From Microvirga sp. SRT01 (GTDB taxonomy: Bacteria > Pseudomonadota > Alphaproteobacteria > Sphingomonadales > Sphingomonadaceae), in the NCBI GenBank assembly GCA_018139225.1, contig JAGSNX010000005.1:124001-188000 (forward strand): DNA of 64,000 nt. The letters are read 5' to 3'. Numbering within the stretch: position 1 is the stretch's first letter; each line of letters starts with the position of its first letter. The position numbers were made by a program, and so were the translations under genes. A model generated the notes under the pieces. It was not told the origin of the DNA, searched no databases, and saw only the letters and a program-made list of their open reading frames with translations. Positions 52,902 through 63,600 of this stretch are shown here, piece after piece.

Positions 52902-54977
52902 ATGATGACGCTTTTCGCACGCATCGTGCTGATCGCCGGGTTGTTGTCGGCGGGTGCCGCGCCCGCACTGGCCGAAGACGGTTACGACCTGTGGATGCGA
53001 TATCCTGCGACGACGATCGCGCCGGACAGCGTCTCGGTACGCGGCGACACCCCCATGCTGCGCGTCGCCGCTGCGGAGGTTCGCCGTGCGCTTCCCGCCC
53101 AGGCCGGTGCGATCGTGCTGGCCAGGACGGCAGAGGTCGCCGACCTGAAGCTGCCGACCGCGACGCTGGGAGACGAAGGCTATCTCATTCGCGCCGTCCG
53201 GCTGAACGGTCGCCCGGTCACCCTCGTCACCGGCAACACCGATCGCGGCGTACTCTACGGCGCGTTCGCGCTGATCCGCCAGCGCGCGACCGGCGCCGCC
53301 GGCGACCTCACCTCCGCCCCCCGCGTGAAGCTGCGCGTCCTCAATCACTGGGACAATCTCGATGGCGTGGTGGAGCGCGGTTATGCCGGCCGCTCGCTGT
53401 GGGACTGGTGGACGCTCCCCGACTATAAGGACCCGCGCTACGTCGACTATGCGCGCGCCAACGCGTCGCTCGGGATCAACGGCACTGTCCTCAACAACGT
53501 CAACGCCAAGGCCGAAAGCCTTTCACCGCGCTACATCGCCAAGGCGGCGGCTCTGGCCGACATCTTCCGCCCCTACGGCATCCGCGTCTACCTCTCGGCG
53601 CGCTTCTCCGCGCCGATCGAACTCGGCGGGCTGAAGACCGCCGATCCGCTCGACCCGCAGGTCGCGGCGTGGTGGCGGGCCAAGGCCGACGAGATCTACC
53701 GCGCGATCCCGGATTTCGGCGGCTTTCTCGTCAAGGCGAACAGCGAGGGGCAGCCCGGCCCGCGCGACTATCACCGCACCCATGCCGACGGCGCGAACAT
53801 GCTCGCCGCCGCCGTCGCGCCGCATGACGGCATCGTGATGTGGCGCGCCTTCGTGTATGCGGACACCGATCCCGACGATCGCGCGAAACAGGCCTATACC
53901 GAGTTCAAGCCGCTCGACGGCCGTTTCGCGAAGAACGTCATCGTGCAGGTGAAGAACGGCGCGATCGACTTCCAGCCGCGCGAGCCCTTTCATCCGCTGT
54001 TCGGCGCGATGCCGAAGACGCCGCTGATGATGGAATTCCAGATCACCAAGGAATATCTGGGGTTCGCCACTCACCTCGCCTATCTCGGCCCGCTCTTCGC
54101 CGAAACGCTGGCGAGCGACACCTTCGCGAAGGGCGCGGGATCGACCGTGGCGAAGGTCGTGGACGGCTCGCTGGAGGGACATACGCTCACCGGCATCGCC
54201 GGAGTCGCCAATATCGGCGACGATCGCGACTGGACCGGCTCAACCTTCAATCAGGCGAACTGGTACGCGTTCGGCCGCATGGCCTGGGACCCGTCGCTCT
54301 CTGCGGAAACCGTGGCCCGCGAATGGGCGGCGCAGACCTTCGCACCCGCCGCGGTCGCGCCCGCCGTGGCGATGATGATGGGATCGCGCGAAGCGGTGGT
54401 CGATTACACCGGCGCGCTCGGACTCGCGCATGTCATGGCGACGGGCCACCATTACGGGCCGGGGCCGTGGGTGTCCGACCTGAAGCGCCCCGAATGGAAC
54501 CCGGTCTATTACCACAAGGCCGACAAACGCGGCATCGGGTTCGACCGCACGAAATCCGGCAGCAACGCCGTCGCGCAATATGCCCCGCCGGTCGCCGCGA
54601 AGTTCGCCGATCCCGCCACCACGCCGCCGGGGGAATTGCTCTGGTTCCACCACGTCGCATGGGACCGGCGGATGCCGTCCGGGCGTACGCTCTGGGCGGA
54701 CCTCGTCGGGCATTACGATGCCGGTGTCGCCTATGTCGTCGGGATGCGGACGCGCTGGGACACGGTGAAGCCGGTCGTCGACGCCGAACGCTGGCAGAAA
54801 ACCGCCAGCTTCCTGGCGGTGCAGCAGCGCGAGGCGCAGTGGTGGCGCGACGCCAGCCTCGCCTATTGGATGTCGGTCAACGGCCTGCCCCTGCCCGCGG
54901 GTGTCGCGCCGCCGCCGCACGACCTGAACTGGTACAAGGCCCTGAGCTTCCCCTACGCGCCCGGCAACCCGCAATAG
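52902..54977 (+). CDS. GH67 alpha-glucuronidase
   Basis: Exported or periplasmic alpha-glucuronidase, 691 residues, that removes (4-O-methyl-)glucuronic acid from the ends of xylooligosaccharides. Signal peptide about 1-24 (PALAED). The N-terminal alpha/beta domain (about 26-140) is followed by the barrel with LNHWDNLDGVVERGYAG, the acid Glu282 in LVKANSEGQPGP, WRAFVYADT and ITKEYLGFATHLAYLGPLF, and a helical C-terminal domain; all are GH67 signatures. Two adjacent ATG codons (52902, 52905) fit; GGGAC lies four to seven bases ahead. Its product feeds uxaC and uxuB across the operator. The 3' end overlaps the convergent membrane-protein gene by 25 bp. Confidence 0.94.
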   Translation: MMTLFARIVLIAGLLSAGAAPALAEDGYDLWMRYPATTIAPDSVSVRGDTPMLRVAAAEVRRALPAQAGAIVLARTAEVADLKLPTATLGDEGYLIRAVRLNGRPVTLVTGNTDRGVLYGAFALIRQRATGAAGDLTSAPRVKLRVLNHWDNLDGVVERGYAGRSLWDWWTLPDYKDPRYVDYARANASLGINGTVLNNVNAKAESLSPRYIAKAAALADIFRPYGIRVYLSARFSAPIELGGLKTADPLDPQVAAWWRAKADEIYRAIPDFGGFLVKANSEGQPGPRDYHRTHADGANMLAAAVAPHDGIVMWRAFVYADTDPDDRAKQAYTEFKPLDGRFAKNVIVQVKNGAIDFQPREPFHPLFGAMPKTPLMMEFQITKEYLGFATHLAYLGPLFAETLASDTFAKGAGSTVAKVVDGSLEGHTLTGIAGVANIGDDRDWTGSTFNQANWYAFGRMAWDPSLSAETVAREWAAQTFAPAAVAPAVAMMMGSREAVVDYTGALGLAHVMATGHHYGPGPWVSDLKRPEWNPVYYHKADKRGIGFDRTKSGSNAVAQYAPPVAAKFADPATTPPGELLWFHHVAWDRRMPSGRTLWADLVGHYDAGVAYVVGMRTRWDTVKPVVDAERWQKTASFLAVQQREAQWWRDASLAYWMSVNGLPLPAGVAPPPHDLNWYKALSFPYAPGNPQ

Positions 54978-56371
54978 CGGCGGGCGCGGAGTATCAGCAC
55001 CGCCAGCAACGGCACCGCGACGGTGCCGTACAGGTACAGCCCGCCCCAGGTCGACCAGCCGAACCACTCGCTCGGCCATGTCCGAAGGTCGCCGCGCAGG
55101 AAGCGGTAATCGATCACCGCGCTCCAGATCGGGAAGCGGAATTCGGGCGGCGCGGCGATTTCGGCCGAGGCGACGCAGAGGTTCAGCCCGATCGACACCC
55201 CCAGCACAGCGCCCGCCGCCCAGCGCCCGGCCGGCTTCAACCCCGCCCACCACGGCGCGAGACACAGCGCGAGCAACCCCACCGCAGGCATCGCATGCCG
55301 CGGTCCAGTGGAATTGCCGCCATCCCAATAGACATAGGCGGCGTTGACCATCAGCACGATCAGGATCACCGCCGCCACCATCGCCGCCACGTCGCGCGTC
55401 CGCCGCTCGTCCGCCATCGTCGCCAGCCCCAGCGGCGCGATCAGCAACACCGGCGCGACCCAGAACAGCCCGCGCCGCTCCCCGAACAGGATCTCCCAAA
55501 GGAGGATCGGTCGCGGCCATGTCAGTCCGAACAGCCCCTGCTGCATCCCCTCGAAACCGACCACGCCGGAATAACCGACCTTGAACACCGTCCCGAACGC
55601 GAACAGGTTGTAGAGCGGCAACGGCAACAGCGCGACGACACCCCCCGCCGCCGCGAGTCCCAGCAGCAGCCAGCGCCGCGGCGATGGCCACACCCGCCAC
55701 ACCGCCCAGATCGCAATGGCACTTCCCGCCAGCACCGCCTGATATTCGACCACCACCGCCCAGCCGAGCGCCGCGCCACCGATCAGCGCCGGCCAGCGTC
55801 CTTGCGTCAGGCTCGCACGCCAGAAGCACCAGACCGCAATGACGTACAGCGCGGCCACCGCGGCATGGCCGAAGATCGTCGTCGACCATCCCCAGATCGG
55901 CGTCCCCAGTGCATAGGCGAGCGCCGCGAACAGCCCCGCCCCCACGCCTGCTCCCGAACCGGCGGTCGACGCCGCCATGTCGAACAGCAGCACCGCCGCG
56001 ATCGCCGTCAGCACCGCCGGCCCGATCGCCGTCGCCAGTCGCAGCCTCAACCGCAGGAAGCGCGCCAGCGACGGATCGCCCAGCGCCATCACGAACGAGC
56101 TCGCCCGCTCACCCGTCACCGCATCGGCCAGCGCGACCGCCGGCACCGCCATCAGCGTCATGCCCGGCGCCTTGTCCAGATAGGCGTGCGGGCCGAAGAT
56201 CGCCTTGTCGATCGTCAGGTCGCGGAACTCGTCGATCGTCGCATCGCCGTCCTCGACCATGCTGATCGCCGCAAACAATCGCGTCGAGTTGTTCGGATTG
56301 AACTCCCACGACCCGAACCACGCGCACGACAGCCAGACGAGCGCGAACAGCAGGATGCGGATCGTCTTCAT
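54953..56371 (-). CDS. Polytopic inner-membrane protein, GT-C-like
   Basis: Integral membrane protein of 472 residues with about ten to twelve hydrophobic helices. An acidic segment after the first helix (MVEDGDATIDEFRD, about 38-51) contains Asp and Glu residues where GT-C glycosyltransferases have their catalytic acid, and conserved-looking loops carry HAYLDKAPG and YWDGGNSTGPRHAMPA. It resembles uncharacterised GT-C/ArnT-like membrane proteins that use polyprenyl-linked sugars. It is convergent with GH67 and overlaps its end by 25 bp; the next gene upstream is 140 bp away. No clear tie to xylan use is visible, and the function is unknown. Confidence 0.75.
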   Translation of the reverse strand: MKTIRILLFALVWLSCAWFGSWEFNPNNSTRLFAAISMVEDGDATIDEFRDLTIDKAIFGPHAYLDKAPGMTLMAVPAVALADAVTGERASSFVMALGDPSLARFLRLRLRLATAIGPAVLTAIAAVLLFDMAASTAGSGAGVGAGLFAALAYALGTPIWGWSTTIFGHAAVAALYVIAVWCFWRASLTQGRWPALIGGAALGWAVVVEYQAVLAGSAIAIWAVWRVWPSPRRWLLLGLAAAGGVVALLPLPLYNLFAFGTVFKVGYSGVVGFEGMQQGLFGLTWPRPILLWEILFGERRGLFWVAPVLLIAPLGLATMADERRTRDVAAMVAAVILIVLMVNAAYVYWDGGNSTGPRHAMPAVGLLALCLAPWWAGLKPAGRWAAGAVLGVSIGLNLCVASAEIAAPPEFRFPIWSAVIDYRFLRGDLRTWPSEWFGWSTWGGLYLYGTVAVPLLAVLILRARRYCGLPGA

Positions 56372-56511
56372 CTTACGACCCGGCGACTAGCCGGCGGCCG
56401 GACAGCACGACGGCACCGACCGGCAGCATGTCCTGAAACCCGTCGGCCGCCATCCCCGATCGCGGCGGAACCCCCGAAACGATCGTCGCCATGTTCTGCG
56501 CCCCCCGGATC

Positions 56512-58203
56512 CTACGCGATCTGGCTAGCCGTCATGGCCGGTGCCGTCAAAGTGCAGGACGTGCCGAGGATGCAGTCGTCATCTGCCGGACCCGCCGCAT
56601 GCGACGGTGCGCGGAAGTCTTGCTGTCGCGCCTCCACATAGTGGAAATAGCGGAAGTCCGCCGGTCGGCCGGTGCCGGCCATGTCCTGACACGCCATCCC
56701 CACGAACGTGCCGGTGAAATTCGGCAGGCCGGGCAGCGTCGCTTCGTCCGACAACAGGCTGGCATCGTGCTGTTCAGCCAGCCAGCACCAGTCGGTGTCG
56801 CCTTCCATTCGCCATGCGAACCGCAGATGTTCGTGGTCCACACTGGCGCGCAGTTCCACCGGACCGGGCGCGACGACGATCGGCGGCGTCATCAAGCTCT
56901 GCCCCTCGCCGAGCGGCAGGATCGACAGAAGCTGGATCTGGCGCTCGCCGTCATCGCCGGCAGTGATGTGCAGGAAATGATATTTGGTGCTGTTGTAGTA
57001 ACAGACCAGTCCCGCCGCCTGCTGGAAGTGTTCCGGCTCGAAATCGACCAGCGTCATGGCATCGTACCGAAACGCCTGTTGCCGACGCGCGACCAGCGAT
57101 TGGCGGAAGTGACTGCCGATCGTCTCGCGCCCGAACAGCCGCAGATATCCTGGCCGCTCGGTCAGGCTGAACAGATCTTCCGGGTACGGCGTGCGCAGCC
57201 ACTGGAACGCCGGCGGCAGGAGCGACCCGTCGAATTCGCTGCGCTCGTCGATCGGCACCTCCACCGTCTCGGTGGGTAGCGGCGCGGCGCGGCGCAGCCA
57301 GCCGTCCGCATCCCACCGCATCGGCAGGATCGCCGTTTCGCGGCCCAGCACGCAGCGGTCCGTGGCGGGCAAGGGGCGTCCGCACAGGAACGCCATCCAC
57401 GGCTCGCCCGTGGGCGTCTCGACCAGATCGCCGTGCCCGACGCGCTGCAATGCCGACGCCGGATCGCCCGCCGCGGTCAGGACGGGACCGTCCGGGTGCG
57501 CTTCATACGGGCCGAACAGCGAGCGCGACCGGGCCATCACGACCGCGTGGTTGCGCTCGGTACCGCCCTCCGCGACGAGCAGATGATACCAGCCGTCGCG
57601 CTTGTAGAGGTGTGGTCCCTCGGTGAACCCCAGCGGGGTGCCGCGGAAGATGAGGTGCCGCTGCCCGACCAGGTGCCCGGCGTTCAGGTCCATTTCCTGC
57701 GCGATGATGCCGGCGAAGCGCCCCCGGTCCGGGCGGTGATCCCACAGCATGTTCAACAGCCAGCTTCGGCCGTCGTCGTCATGGAATAGCGCCGGGTCGA
57801 AGCCGCTGCTGTTGAGGTGGACGGGATCGGACCAGTCGCCGTCGATCCGATCGCTCCACACCCAGAAGTTGTGGAAATCGCGCAGCGACGCACCCTTCGC
57901 ACCGTCGACGGTGGTGCGGCCGTAGCGCTTCACGTCGGTGAAGATCAGGTGGAAGCGGCCGTCCTTGTAGCTCAGGTCCGGTGCCCAGACGCCGCAGGAA
58001 TCGGGATCGCCGCGCATGTCGAGCTGGCTGGGGCGGACGAGCGGGCGACCGACCAGCCGCCATGTCGCGAGGTCGCGACTGTGGTGGATCTGCACCCCCG
58101 GAAACCATTCGAAGGTCGATGTGGCGATATAGTAGTCCTCGCCCACCCGCACGATCGAGGGGTCCGGATTGAAGCCACGCAGGATGGGGTTGGCAGGAGT
58201 CAT
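56512..58203 (-). CDS. GH43 beta-xylosidase
   Basis: GH43 (subfamily 11-like) beta-D-xylosidase/alpha-L-arabinofuranosidase, 563 residues. The five-bladed propeller starts at residue 8 with the general base Asp14 in RGFNPDPSIV; SSGFDPALFHDDDG gives the pKa-modulating Asp and GFTEGPHLYKRDGW the acid Glu. The C-terminal beta-sandwich (about 325-545) is the usual concanavalin-like domain of XynB-type enzymes. No signal peptide is visible, so it is probably cytosolic and acts on imported xylobiose or xylotriose. The ATG overlaps the stop of the MFS transporter gene, so import and hydrolysis are coupled. The C-terminal tail ends TLTAPAMTASQIA. Confidence 0.93.
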   Translation of the reverse strand: MTPANPILRGFNPDPSIVRVGEDYYIATSTFEWFPGVQIHHSRDLATWRLVGRPLVRPSQLDMRGDPDSCGVWAPDLSYKDGRFHLIFTDVKRYGRTTVDGAKGASLRDFHNFWVWSDRIDGDWSDPVHLNSSGFDPALFHDDDGRSWLLNMLWDHRPDRGRFAGIIAQEMDLNAGHLVGQRHLIFRGTPLGFTEGPHLYKRDGWYHLLVAEGGTERNHAVVMARSRSLFGPYEAHPDGPVLTAAGDPASALQRVGHGDLVETPTGEPWMAFLCGRPLPATDRCVLGRETAILPMRWDADGWLRRAAPLPTETVEVPIDERSEFDGSLLPPAFQWLRTPYPEDLFSLTERPGYLRLFGRETIGSHFRQSLVARRQQAFRYDAMTLVDFEPEHFQQAAGLVCYYNSTKYHFLHITAGDDGERQIQLLSILPLGEGQSLMTPPIVVAPGPVELRASVDHEHLRFAWRMEGDTDWCWLAEQHDASLLSDEATLPGLPNFTGTFVGMACQDMAGTGRPADFRYFHYVEARQQDFRAPSHAAGPADDDCILGTSCTLTAPAMTASQIA

Positions 58204-59441
58204 GCGGGTTTTCGCACCAGGGTCCAGAGCAGGGCCGCACCGGCGAGATCGAGCAGGCCGAGCAGGACGAAGAAGGGCTGATAACCGACCTGATCAACCA
58301 GCGACCCGAGCGTCAAGGTGAAGATCAGGACGCCGAGATTCGCGGCCGTGCCGGACACGCCCGTGGCGGTCGCGACCTGATCCTGCGGAAACAGATCGGA
58401 ACACAGGGTGATGACCGTGACCGACAGCGTCTGGTGCGCGAAGCCGCCCAGACACAGCAAAGCGACGGCGGCGACGGGGCTGGTGACGCTGCCCACGAAC
58501 ATCATCCCCGTCATCAGCACCGCACCGAGCGTGAAGACACCGCGGCGGGCGTCGATCAACCCGATGCCTCGCCGTTGCAGGTACGCCACCACCGCCGGGC
58601 CGAACAGGCACCCCAGATCGGCCGCGAGAAACGGCAGCCAGGCGAACAGCGCGATCTGTCCGAGGTCGAAGTGGCGGACCTGCACGAGGTAGAGCGGCAT
58701 CCACAGCGACAGCATGCCCCAGACCGGATCGGCCAGGAACCGCGCCGCCGCGATGGCCCAGAGGTTGCGGCGGCGGAGCAGTTCGCCCAGCGGCGGCCGG
58801 CGGCGATGCCGGACCAACGCGGGCTCCTGCCCCTCGACGATCAGCGTCCGCTCGCGATCGGACAGGGCGCGATGCCGCGCGGGCGGCGCGTACCATGCGA
58901 TCCATCCGAGCACCCAGACCAGCCCGAGCCCGCCGGCGACGAAGAACGCCGCACGCCAGCTATAGTTGAAGACCGACCAGGCGACGAGCGGCGGCGCCAA
59001 AACCGCGCCGAACGACGCCCCGATCTGGTAGATGCCGCCGGCAACGCCGCGTTCGCGGGCGGGAAACCACTCTGCGACCAGCTTCATCCCCGCCGGCTGC
59101 GCCGATCCCTCGACCAGCCCCAGTGCGCCGCGCAGCCCCGCGAAGCCGACCCAGCCGGTGGCCAGCCCGTGCCCGAGCGTGATGAGCGACCAGACCGCGA
59201 CGAACAGCGTGAAGCCGATCTTCAGTCCGATCAGGTCGAGCAGATAGCCTGCCACCGGCTGGAACATGATGCCGAACTGGAACGCGCCGGTGATCCACGA
59301 ATATTGCGCGGAGGAGATATGCTGTTCGGCCATGATCGCCGGGGCCGCGACGCCCAATACGCTGCGGGTCAGATAGTTGATGACCATCGCGCCGACGAAC
59401 AGCGCGATGATCGTCCAGCGGACATAAGGGAATCGTCTCAC
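58200..59441 (-). CDS. MFS transporter of the hexuronate/anion:cation symporter type
   Basis: Inner-membrane transporter of 413 residues with twelve predicted helices. NYLTRSVLGVAAPAIMAEQ in helix 1 and its loop, GIMFQPVAGYLLDLIGLKIG and WFPARERGVAGGIYQIG are typical of the ExuT/ACS family that imports hexuronates. It is coupled to GH43 and divergent from the LacI gene, so it should import uronic acid or aldobiouronic acid and xylooligosaccharides freed by GH67 and the receptor. The GTG at 59441 is chosen because GGAGG lies seven bases upstream and no ATG is nearby. A longer N-terminus would read through low-quality sequence. Confidence 0.87.
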   Translation of the reverse strand: MRRFPYVRWTIIALFVGAMVINYLTRSVLGVAAPAIMAEQHISSAQYSWITGAFQFGIMFQPVAGYLLDLIGLKIGFTLFVAVWSLITLGHGLATGWVGFAGLRGALGLVEGSAQPAGMKLVAEWFPARERGVAGGIYQIGASFGAVLAPPLVAWSVFNYSWRAAFFVAGGLGLVWVLGWIAWYAPPARHRALSDRERTLIVEGQEPALVRHRRRPPLGELLRRRNLWAIAAARFLADPVWGMLSLWMPLYLVQVRHFDLGQIALFAWLPFLAADLGCLFGPAVVAYLQRRGIGLIDARRGVFTLGAVLMTGMMFVGSVTSPVAAVALLCLGGFAHQTLSVTVITLCSDLFPQDQVATATGVSGTAANLGVLIFTLTLGSLVDQVGYQPFFVLLGLLDLAGAALLWTLVRKPA

Positions 59442-59608
59442 CGTCCGCCTCCATGATTCATGGCCGTGGCCCCTGTGGTAAACAACGTCCGAAAGGTCCG
59501 CCGAATCCCCGAGACGATACGCCCCATTGACGTGCCCCGGCGGAACGATGCAAGTCCTTGAGCGGCGGCGACGATCCACGATACGCCGGAGCCAGCACAG
59601 AGAGAGAC
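59442..59608. promoter_or_regulatory. Divergent LacI/MFS control region
   Basis: These 167 bases separate the transporter and regulator genes and must hold both promoters. Around 59476 the word TGTGGTAAACAACG contains one TGGTAA half-site like those of the locus operators but not a full palindrome. I could not define -10 and -35 boxes with confidence. Confidence 0.4.
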
Positions 59609-60640
59609 TTGGACCGTTCGACCCGTCGCCCACGCGGCGTGACCATCATCGATGTCGCGAAGGCCGCGGGCGTGTCGCCGATGACCGTGTCGCGCGTCAT
59701 CAATGGCGACGCGGGCGTCCGGGCCGAAATGCGCGCGGCGGTCACCGAGGCGATCACCGCGCTGAAATACACGCCGAACCTGATGGCGCGCAGTCTCGTC
59801 ACCTCGAAAGAGGTGAGGATCGGCGTGATCTATTCGAACCCCAGCGCCGCGTTCATGAGCGACTTCCTGGCCGGCGTGTTCGAGGAGGCGTCCGCGCGGG
59901 CCGCGCAGTTGATCCTGCTGAAGGGCGAAGGCGGCGCGCCACCGACGCGCGATGCGATCGAGGGGCTGATCGCATCGCGGATCGGCGGCGTGATCCTGGC
60001 GCCACCACTCGGCGAGAGCGCGGCGGTGCGGCAGATCGTGACCGACGCCGGCCTGCCCGTCGCCGTCGTCGGCGGCGTCGTTCCGGATGCGATCTGCGTC
60101 AACATCGACAACCACCGTGCCGCCTACGACATGACGCGGCATCTGGTCGGGCTCGGCCATCGGCGGCTCGGCTTCGTCCTCGGCAACCGCGATCAGGCCG
60201 CCAGTATCGAGCGGCTGGCGGGCTTCGAGGCGGCGGTGCGGGATGCCGGGACGGTCACCACCCACGTCGTCGAAGGTGATTTCAGCTACGCGTCCGGCCT
60301 GATCGCGGGCGAAACGCTGCTCGATGCGGCCAGCCCGCCGAGCGCGGTCTTCGCCAGCAACGACGATATGGCCGCCGCCGTCGTGTCGGTGGCGCACCGA
60401 CGGCACATGGACGTGCCCCGCGACCTGACCGTCGCCGGATTCGACGACAGCACCGCCGCGGTCACGCTCTGGCCGCCGCTCACCACCATCCGCCAGCCGG
60501 TCCGCGCACTGGCCGCCGAAGCGATGCAGCGGCTGATCCAGGCGATGCGCACCGGACCGTCGGCGGCCGAGGTGGCCGGCAAGACCTGCATCCTCGACCA
60601 CCTGCTCGTCGAGCGGGAGTCCACCGCCGCGCCGGCGTGA
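59609..60640 (+). CDS. LacI-family regulator of the xylan/uronate locus
   Basis: LacI/GalR repressor of 343 residues. The HTH reads VTIIDVAKAAGVSPMTVSRV then INGDAGVRAEMRA (about 11-45), and the hinge NLMARSLVTSKEVRIGVIYS leads to the sugar-binding domain with IASRIGGVILAPP and VAGFDDSTAAVTLWPPLTTI. The TTG at 59609 is chosen because GAGAGA precedes it and the protein then starts a normal distance ahead of the HTH; a TTG at 59558 or the GTG at 59639 are alternatives. It is divergent from the transporter and convergent with the TonB receptor gene. Three matching LacI-type palindromes at xylD, GH3/GH67 and the receptor are its likely targets. Confidence 0.9.
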   Translation: MDRSTRRPRGVTIIDVAKAAGVSPMTVSRVINGDAGVRAEMRAAVTEAITALKYTPNLMARSLVTSKEVRIGVIYSNPSAAFMSDFLAGVFEEASARAAQLILLKGEGGAPPTRDAIEGLIASRIGGVILAPPLGESAAVRQIVTDAGLPVAVVGGVVPDAICVNIDNHRAAYDMTRHLVGLGHRRLGFVLGNRDQAASIERLAGFEAAVRDAGTVTTHVVEGDFSYASGLIAGETLLDAASPPSAVFASNDDMAAAVVSVAHRRHMDVPRDLTVAGFDDSTAAVTLWPPLTTIRQPVRALAAEAMQRLIQAMRTGPSAAEVAGKTCILDHLLVERESTAAPA

Positions 60641-60642
60641 CC

Positions 60643-60670
60643 GGCGAGCGCAGCTCTCGCTACGCTCGCC
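60643..60670. terminator. Hairpin between convergent LacI and receptor genes
   Basis: GGCGAGCG at 60643-60650 is the exact complement of CGCTCGCC at 60663-60670 with a 12-base loop, lying between the two stop codons. There is no T-run, so it is a weak or Rho-assisted terminator at best. Confidence 0.45.
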
Positions 60671-60681
60671 TCTCCCCAGCA

Positions 60682-63600
60682 TCAGAAGTTGAATCGCACA
60701 CCCGCGCGGTAGATCCGGCCATACACATCGTAGAGCGCCGGATTGACGAAGAAGGGCGACTTGGCCGGATCGCGATCGAGGAGGTTGTCGACCTTGAAGT
60801 ACGCGGTGATCTCCTTGGTGACGTTATAGCTGCCGCCGATATCGAGATAGAACGCACCCGGCATGAAGTTCTGGTCGATCGTCGGCCGCGTGGTGGTCGA
60901 TGCCGGGCAATTGCCCGCGCCGCACTCGACATACTGGTTCCCCAGCACGCCGTCGCTGAACCACCGCTCCTGAACCAGCAGGGAGAAGTCGTCGTTGGAG
61001 TAGCTCTGCTGCGCCAGCCACTTCCAGTCCGGCGTGCTCCCCGTGTTGACCCCCGCGGTATCGTTCGGGATCGTGCCGGGCAGGCCGGTGTCCGTCACGA
61101 ACTTGCGGATGTTGGTCGCCAGCGCGCGCACGGTGAAGTTGCCCGGCAAGCCCAGTGGGCGCTGCCAGCGATAGCTCGCCTCGATGTCGAAACCCTCGGT
61201 ATCGATCGACGCGAGATTGAAGGCCTGGACGTTGATGAAGTTCGGGCCATTGGTGTTGTTCAGGTTGAACGCGCTGCAACCGGCGGGAAGGATGTTCCGG
61301 AAGCACAGGTTGACGATGTCGCCTGCGCCCAGGCTGGAGATCACGTCCTTGATCTTGATACGATAGTAATCGACCGACACGCTGAGGCCGGGGAGCCACT
61401 TCGAGTCCGAGAAGGCGATGCCGGCGGTCGAGTTGCGCGCGATCTCGGGCGTCAGGTTGGTGTTGCCGATGGTATTCTGGATCGCCAGCACGTTCACGTT
61501 GCGGAACGGATCGAAGAAGTTTGGCAGCGTCGTCGTGACGGGTGCGGCGAACAGTTCCGACAGATTGGGCGCGCGCACATCGCGCGACGTCACGCCGCGG
61601 ATGCGGAAGCCGTCGATCGGCAGGTCCCATGTTCCGCCGACCTTCCACGCCCAGACCGTGCCGGAGGTGCTGTAGTCGGTGACGCGGACCGCGCCGTTGA
61701 TGTTCGCGCGTCCCGCACCGTCCGAGTCCAGAAGCGGGATGTTCGTTTCGACGAACGCTTCCTTGACGCTGTAGGCGCCCTGCCCGTTCTTGTAGTTGCC
61801 GGCGTACCAGTTGTTGCCGCCCGGCAGCAGCAACGGGTCGAACGGATAGGCCGCGTTGTTCGGCGTGTTCTCGATGCCTGCGCCGTACGGATCGGCGCGG
61901 ACGCGATAATATTCGTGCCGGAACTCAGCGCCGAATGCGAACGAGACGGGCCCGGCCCACAGGCTGAACGGGGAGCCGGAGAAGTTGACGCTGATCACGT
62001 CCTGCGTCTGCCGGGTCCGCTGGTAGGGTCCGTTGGCCGGCATGATATAGTCGAGCGCCTGCTGCGACGGATTGCCCCCGAAGATGTTCAGCGGCTGGCA
62101 ACCGCCCGCTCGCGCCACCGGGTTGGCGCAGACGATCGCACCGTTCAGCGTCGTGGCGTTGATTGCCTGGTTGAAGCGATTGGACAGCAGGATGTTGCTG
62201 ACATCGATGTCCGAGTAGTTCGTCCCGTGTTCGTAGTACATGTCGTAGGTCCAGTCGGACCCGGCGACGGACTGACGCCCCTTCGCTCCGGCGACGAAGC
62301 GATACTGCCGCCGGTCGGTGTGCACCTGCGTGTTGCCGAGGGCGGCGTTGCTGGTGCCGTACTGGAAATTGGTGATGCCGGCGGTCGCGCAGGCGGCCTG
62401 GACGAGTGCGGGAACGAAAGGGTTCGCGCACTGGATCGTCAGGTTCGGACGGTTCTGCCCGCCCACCGGCTGGTTGCGGGTCTTCACCTGGCCGATGTTG
62501 CCGGTGAAATATATCTCGTTGTCGGGTGCCCAGTCGAACCCGATCCGGCCATAGCTGTTGACGCGCTGGATGCGCGACTGGAGCGATCGGCCCGCATCGA
62601 CGTTGCCGGACAGGTCGCCGCCCAGACAGAAACCGGGGAAGCACCCGGTGACGGAGCCCGCGGCGTCGCGCGCGGGGGTGCCGTTGGAGCCGTACTGGAA
62701 CTGGAACGGGTTGCCCGCCTGATCGAACGCGGTGCCCTGGAGCGGTCCAGCGGTGATCAGGCCGAACTTCGTGTAATTGTACGGCTGGGCGAAGTCCCGG
62801 AACAGATATTGCGGCGATCCGTCGTTCAGGACGTTGCGGTTGATGAGCGTCGATTGACGAAACCAGTCGCGCCCACCGGCCAGACCGATACCGAATTCAC
62901 CGCCGCCGATACCCTCTTCCCGCGCATATTCGGTGCTGGCGACGACATGCACGCGATCTTCGAAGAAGCTGGTGCCGGCCGCAAGCTGCACCAGCACCTG
63001 CTCGTTATCGCCGTAGTTGGTGATGCCGCCCTGCACATTGCCCTTCACGCCCTGATACCGCGTATCGGTGATGAAGTTGACCACGCCGCCGACCGCGTCC
63101 GATCCGTAGGATGCCGATGCGCCGCCGTTGACCACGTCGACCCGCTTCACCAGCAACTGCGGGAACAGGCTGATGTCCGGAACACCCGTCACGTTCGCTC
63201 CGACGACGCGCTGCCCGTCGAGCAGCGTCAGTGTCCGGATCGCGCCCACGCCGCGCAGGGAGAACGAGCTGAGCCCCTGCTGCCCGCTAGACGTGCTGAA
63301 GGTGTTGGTAGCCGTGCCGGTCGATCCCTGCAGCGACGGCAACTGCGCGATCGTCGTGAAGATGTTAGGCTGCGCGTTCGCCGCGATCGCACTAGCGTCG
63401 ATCACCGTCGTTGGAGTCGGCGCGGTGTAGCCGCCGGTCGTGATTCGCGATCCGGTGACGATGATGTCCTGCGCCGCGCCCGCCTCCGGGTCCGCGACCG
63501 TGTCTTGCGGGCTGGCAGTCGTTATCACCGTGTCCGCAGCCGTTGCAGCCGCGGCGCCGGACTGCTCCTGCGCCTGCGTCGCCGGAAGCTGGGCGGAGGC

